This document shows positions 61,304 through 64,000 of a stretch of DNA of 64,000 bases, one piece after another (the first letter of the stretch is position 1; each line of letters opens with the position of its first letter). Source of the stretch: Aliihoeflea sp052435735 (GTDB lineage Bacteria > Pseudomonadota > Alphaproteobacteria > Rhizobiales > Rhizobiaceae); contig JBQVNB010000005.1 in assembly GCA_052435735.1 (NCBI GenBank), positions 145,882 through 209,881 of the forward strand. The letters are read 5' to 3'. The notes beneath the pieces were generated by a model. The model worked only from the letters and a program-made list of their open reading frames with translations. It searched no databases and was not told the DNA's origin. The translations under genes and the position numbers were made by a program.

Positions 61304-61957
61304 TCACCGGCTTTCCAGCGTTCCTGCAACGATGGCAGCTTCGAGCCGGTCGACGGCATCGGCGAGCCGTTCGTCGACGAGATGGAGATAGTCGGTCCAG
61401 TCGGAGAGCTTCGACAAATCGTCGCGGCCGTCGGAGATGCCGCGCAGTGCGACCAGCGGCAGGTCGAAGGCCTGGCAGGCGCGCAGGATCGCGAAGGTCT
61501 CCATGTCGACCACGTCGGCGTCGATTAGGTCGTAGGCAGCGCCGGAGACGACATTGGCGCCTGTCGACAGTCGTGCCTCGGCGATGCCGGGGATGCGCAG
61601 CGGCAGCGTGATCTCGGCCGGCTGATCAAGGAAGGGCGTGCGGCCCTTCTCGAAGCCGAGAGCGGACGCGTCCATGTCGCGATAGGAGACGGAACGCGCC
61701 TGGTAGATCCCGGCTTGATCCAGCGTGCGGCTGCCAGCGGAACCCAGCGAGACAACGAGCGCAGGCAGACGGTCGCGCACCTTCAGCGTCGCGAGCGCGG
61801 CGGCGGTGGCGACGGCAGCCTCGACCGGACCGACACCTGTCATCAGCGGTGTGAAGCGGCGCTTCAGATGCGGGCCGTATTCGGCCGATGCCGCCATGAG
61901 GAAAAGGACGCGCGTGTCGCCGATCAGCGTCTCGGGGATCGGCCGCGCCGCGCTCAT
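61304..61957 (-). CDS. 5'-methylthioadenosine/S-adenosylhomocysteine nucleosidase-like
   Basis: A 217-residue phosphorylase-superfamily nucleosidase. It has the Gly-rich TGVGPVEAAVATAAAL, SLGSAGSR, VVDMETFA (substrate-ribose Glu) and LRGISDGRDD (catalytic Asp). This fits hydrolysis of methylthioadenosine and adenosylhomocysteine for methyl-cycle salvage. It is somewhat divergent from enteric MtnN. Four bases overlap with the thioesterase gene (61954-61957). Confidence 0.85.
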   Translation of the reverse strand: MSAARPIPETLIGDTRVLFLMAASAEYGPHLKRRFTPLMTGVGPVEAAVATAAALATLKVRDRLPALVVSLGSAGSRTLDQAGIYQARSVSYRDMDASALGFEKGRTPFLDQPAEITLPLRIPGIAEARLSTGANVVSGAAYDLIDADVVDMETFAILRACQAFDLPLVALRGISDGRDDLSKLSDWTDYLHLVDERLADAVDRLEAAIVAGTLESR

Positions 61958-62412
61958 CCGCGAATGCCGGCGCGACCCGACACGACCATGATCGTCGCGG
62001 TCATCGTGGCGATGAGCTTGGGGTTGCGGTCACCATCGATCGCATAAGCCTGTCCGTCGGCGACGATGATGGTGCGGCCCGGCTTGGTGACGGAACCGCG
62101 AAAGAGGAAGCGGTCGCCCTTGCCGGGCGACAGGAGGTTGACCTTGAACTCGATCGTCAACACGGCGGCGTCGGCCGGCATCAGCGAATAGGCGGCATAG
62201 CCGCAGGCCGAATCGAGCGCCGTGGAAATCATGCCGGCGTGAAGATAGCCGTGCTGCTGGGTCAGCGCGTTGTCGTAGCCCATTTCGATCTCGACGATGC
62301 CGGGCGTGACACTCGTCAGTTCGGCGCCGATGGTGCGCATCACCTCTTGCCGTGCGAAGCTCTCGCGCACGCGTTCCTCGAAATCACCGTCCGGCTTCAG
62401 GAGATCGGTCAT
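61954..62412 (-). CDS. PaaI-family thioesterase (hotdog fold)
   Basis: A 152-residue hotdog protein. YDNALTQQHGYLHAGMISTALDSACGYAAYSLMP is the PaaI-type motif with the HG..HAG segment and the catalytic Asp or Glu region, and VLTIEFKVNLLSPGKGDRFL continues the fold. It hydrolyses an acyl-CoA; the chain is unknown. It is upstream of the nucleosidase gene and translationally coupled with it. Confidence 0.87.
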   Translation of the reverse strand: MTDLLKPDGDFEERVRESFARQEVMRTIGAELTSVTPGIVEIEMGYDNALTQQHGYLHAGMISTALDSACGYAAYSLMPADAAVLTIEFKVNLLSPGKGDRFLFRGSVTKPGRTIIVADGQAYAIDGDRNPKLIATMTATIMVVSGRAGIRG

Positions 62413-62528
62413 GTTCCACCTTCATGCTGTGATGCGCTTATTGCAGAGCAGCATGGGACTGGCAATCGGGCTTCCTCGAACGCCAAGCGTCGGTATCATC
62501 CGTCAGTTCGAACAGGTGAGGCAGAGAC

Positions 62529-62921
62529 ATGGACCGAGTTACCGGAGGGTGCGTATGCGGCGGGCTGAGGATCGCCGCGACCGGGCGGCCATACCGAGTC
62601 GGGCTTTGCCATTGCCTGACCTGCCGCAAGCATCACGGAACGCTGTTCCACGCATCGGCGATCTTTCCAGCCGATGCAGTGACGATCGAGGGCGAGGCGC
62701 GCGACTACAATGGCCGCTGCTTCTGTCCCGAATGCGGATCACCCGTCTTCGGTCGCAGCGGGGACGAGGTGGAAGTCAACCTCGGGGCGCTCGATGCACC
62801 CGACCAGTTCGCGCCGACATACGAGCTATGGACCGTGCGGCGCGAATCGTGGCTGCCGCCCTTTCCGCTCAAGCATCGGTACGAGCACAATCGGGAAGGC
62901 GAAGGCCGGATGGAAGACTAA
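62529..62921 (+). CDS. GFA-family (glutathione-dependent formaldehyde-activating-like) protein
   Basis: A 130-residue zinc-binding GFA fold. Zinc ligands are CVCGGLRIA, CHCLTCRKHHGTLFHA and CPECGSPVF; all are present. Despite the name, most family members have no proven formaldehyde role. AGGCAGAG precedes the ATG. Its stop overlaps the convergent cupin gene by four bases. Confidence 0.9.
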   Translation: MDRVTGGCVCGGLRIAATGRPYRVGLCHCLTCRKHHGTLFHASAIFPADAVTIEGEARDYNGRCFCPECGSPVFGRSGDEVEVNLGALDAPDQFAPTYELWTVRRESWLPPFPLKHRYEHNREGEGRMED

Positions 62922-63268
62922 TCCTGCAAATCTGCCTTGAACTCCTGCACGACGCAGCCATTCGCGTGGATGCAGGTGGCCTTGAGGCGAACATCACCGA
63001 CGCTCTTGAAACCGTGCCAGACGCCCGCTTCAACCAAAACGAGGTCGCCGGGTTCCGCGATGTGCTCGTCGTCACCGATCATGAAGCGTGCAGCGCCTTC
63101 GTGGATGACCCACATCTCCGGATAAGGGTGGCGGTGGAGGCCGGGGCCCTCGCCTTTCGCGGTATCGATGAGGAATAGCGAGACAGGCGCGCCGTGCGCG
63201 CCGCCTTCGAAGAGCACCGTGCCGCCGGGCGATGGCTTCTGGTCGGAACGGCGCAGGATCATGGGCAT
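62918..63268 (-). CDS. Cupin-domain protein
   Basis: A 116-residue small cupin. Metal ligands appear as LHRHPYPEMWVIHEG and a late His in GVWHGF, the two conserved cupin boxes. It may be a dioxygenase or isomerase-like or sensor protein; the substrate is unknown. Start 63268 has AGAGG upstream; a longer frame to 63298 has weaker support. Confidence 0.87.
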   Translation of the reverse strand: MPMILRRSDQKPSPGGTVLFEGGAHGAPVSLFLIDTAKGEGPGLHRHPYPEMWVIHEGAARFMIGDDEHIAEPGDLVLVEAGVWHGFKSVGDVRLKATCIHANGCVVQEFKADLQD

Positions 63269-63323
63269 TTCGAACCTCTTGCGTGATGGCGACGCCAAGG
63301 AACCGCGCGCGGGCCTTGCCGCG

Positions 63324-63776
63324 TCAATTCAGGAGCCAGATCGAGCCGTTGAGGAGCGTCGCGAAGGCGACCCATGCGGCGTAGGGCAGGAACAGGACCG
63401 CGGAGGTCCGGTCGCGGTGCCAGTTGATGCGGATGAAGGCGAGGATGGAAGCCAGCAGCACGACGATGATCAGGAAGGCGAGGCCGATCTGGTTGAGGGT
63501 GAAGAAGACGGGCGACCAGAGGAAGTTGAGGCCGAGTTGCAGCCACCATACGGACATCGCGCCGCCGGTGCTCTGGCTGTTCCAGACCCGCCAGCCGGCA
63601 ACGGCGATCAGGACGTAGAGAATCGTCCAGACCGGGCCGAAAATCCAGTTCGGCGGGTTGAAGGGGGGCTTTGCCAGCGCCTGATACCATTCGCCGGGGA
63701 CGTTGTTGATGCCGATCAGCGAGCCGCCGCCGACAACGAGAATGGCGAAGAGGGCAAGGGTGAGGAATCGGGTCAT
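63324..63776 (-). CDS. tspO: TspO/MBR-family protein
   Basis: A 150-residue membrane protein with five helices and the Trp-rich pattern of TspO (WYQALAKPPFNPPNWIFGPVWTILYVLIAVAGW; LNFLWSPVFF; WVAFATLLNGSIWLLN). It binds porphyrins in related bacteria and can act in stress or tetrapyrrole regulation. GGAG precedes the ATG. The upstream region 63777-64000 holds the structured stretch described below. Confidence 0.93.
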   Translation of the reverse strand: MTRFLTLALFAILVVGGGSLIGINNVPGEWYQALAKPPFNPPNWIFGPVWTILYVLIAVAGWRVWNSQSTGGAMSVWWLQLGLNFLWSPVFFTLNQIGLAFLIIVVLLASILAFIRINWHRDRTSAVLFLPYAAWVAFATLLNGSIWLLN

Positions 63777-63871
63777 GATGGGCTCCGGCGGTGATTGCCG
63801 AGCATCTGGCGCTTTTTAGGGAAAGGTCAATTGGTGGGGTGGGGATCGGAAGAGGTGAGAGGTCACGGAAT

Positions 63872-63985
63872 GGGTCCCTGTGTATCGTGTCCATGTCATA
63901 GTGGCTGCGGGCGGGAGACCGTTGGGTCCCTGGTCTTGAGACCGATATCCGGCTCTGGTCCCCGCCCGCTTTGATACACCTGAAC
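63872..63985. ncRNA. Nested inverted-repeat stretch, possible IS110-type left-end RNA
   Basis: On the plus strand GTGTATC (63880-63886) pairs with GATACAC (63973-63979). Within it a perfect nine-base stem GCGGGCGGG (63907-63915) pairs with CCCGCCCGC (63961-63969), and GGTCTTGAGACC is a small hairpin inside. The gap lies upstream of TspO and continues to the window edge. The sequence pattern recalls the non-coding left ends of rhizobial IS110-family elements, whose structured RNA guides insertion, but no transposase is in the window. A native regulatory RNA is an alternative. Confidence 0.4.
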
Positions 63986-64000
63986 AGTTGCACGAGGCCG

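Overview
The window is about 64 kb of high-GC DNA that reads as chromosome of an alphaproteobacterium in the Rhizobiales/Hyphomicrobiales. Three things point there: the split F0 operon (atpI-atpB-atpE-atpF'-atpF with a B' subunit) beside rnhB, a PA0069-type radical SAM gene and moaB; several small rhizobial families (DUF6101, DUF2007, TorF porin, NnrU); and GC-rich palindromic repeats whose translation contains ISPLAGEM. No rRNA, tRNA, CRISPR array, prophage or complete insertion sequence was found. Genus cannot be told from the sequence alone.

Region 1 (about 0.2-17.6 kb) is an exopolysaccharide locus. It holds a chain-length protein with a degenerate kinase domain, a polymerase/ligase-like membrane protein, a Wzx-type flippase, three GT4 glycosyltransferases, a heparinase II/III-like protein, a FemAB-like acyltransferase and two paralogous CapK/PaaK-like adenylating enzymes. 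An AlgD-type GDP-mannose 6-dehydrogenase closes it. The polymer probably contains mannuronic acid and may carry amino-acid or acyl decorations. The initiating transferase and the outer-membrane exporter are not in the window.

Region 2 (17.8-30.9 kb) is metabolic. It has a class C beta-lactamase-fold hydrolase, a TorF-like porin with a clear terminator, an aminotransferase, and a Rieske oxygenase/reductase pair (GbcA/GbcB type) preceded by a well-formed cobalamin riboswitch. purD, a YefM-YoeB toxin-antitoxin pair with its operator, ubiA, a GlcD-type flavoprotein and a Sua5-type tRNA-modification gene follow.

Region 3 (30.9-47.7 kb) holds glyS and glyQ separated by a DUF2207/LemA/isochorismatase group, with a palindromic repeat inserted in frame in glyS. 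A TPR-LysM lipid- or wall-associated protein, ispB, a tRNA methyltransferase, an S49 peptidase, ispE, moaB, a radical SAM gene and rnhB follow.

Region 4 (47.8-64 kb) carries the F0 part of ATP synthase, a SleB-like wall hydrolase, der with a YfgM-like gene, NnrU, an MFS carrier and an ArsC-like protein. It also has a KaiC-like ATPase/HWE kinase/receiver operon, then guaA, an MTA/SAH nucleosidase, a thioesterase, GFA, cupin and TspO genes. The right edge contains a strongly nested inverted-repeat stretch that may be the left end of an IS110-family element with its structured RNA.

The most notable points are the B12 riboswitch ahead of the Rieske pair, the three-gene KaiC signalling operon with lopsided active sites, the in-frame palindrome in glyS, the paired CapK enzymes with a FemAB-like transferase, and the structured right edge.
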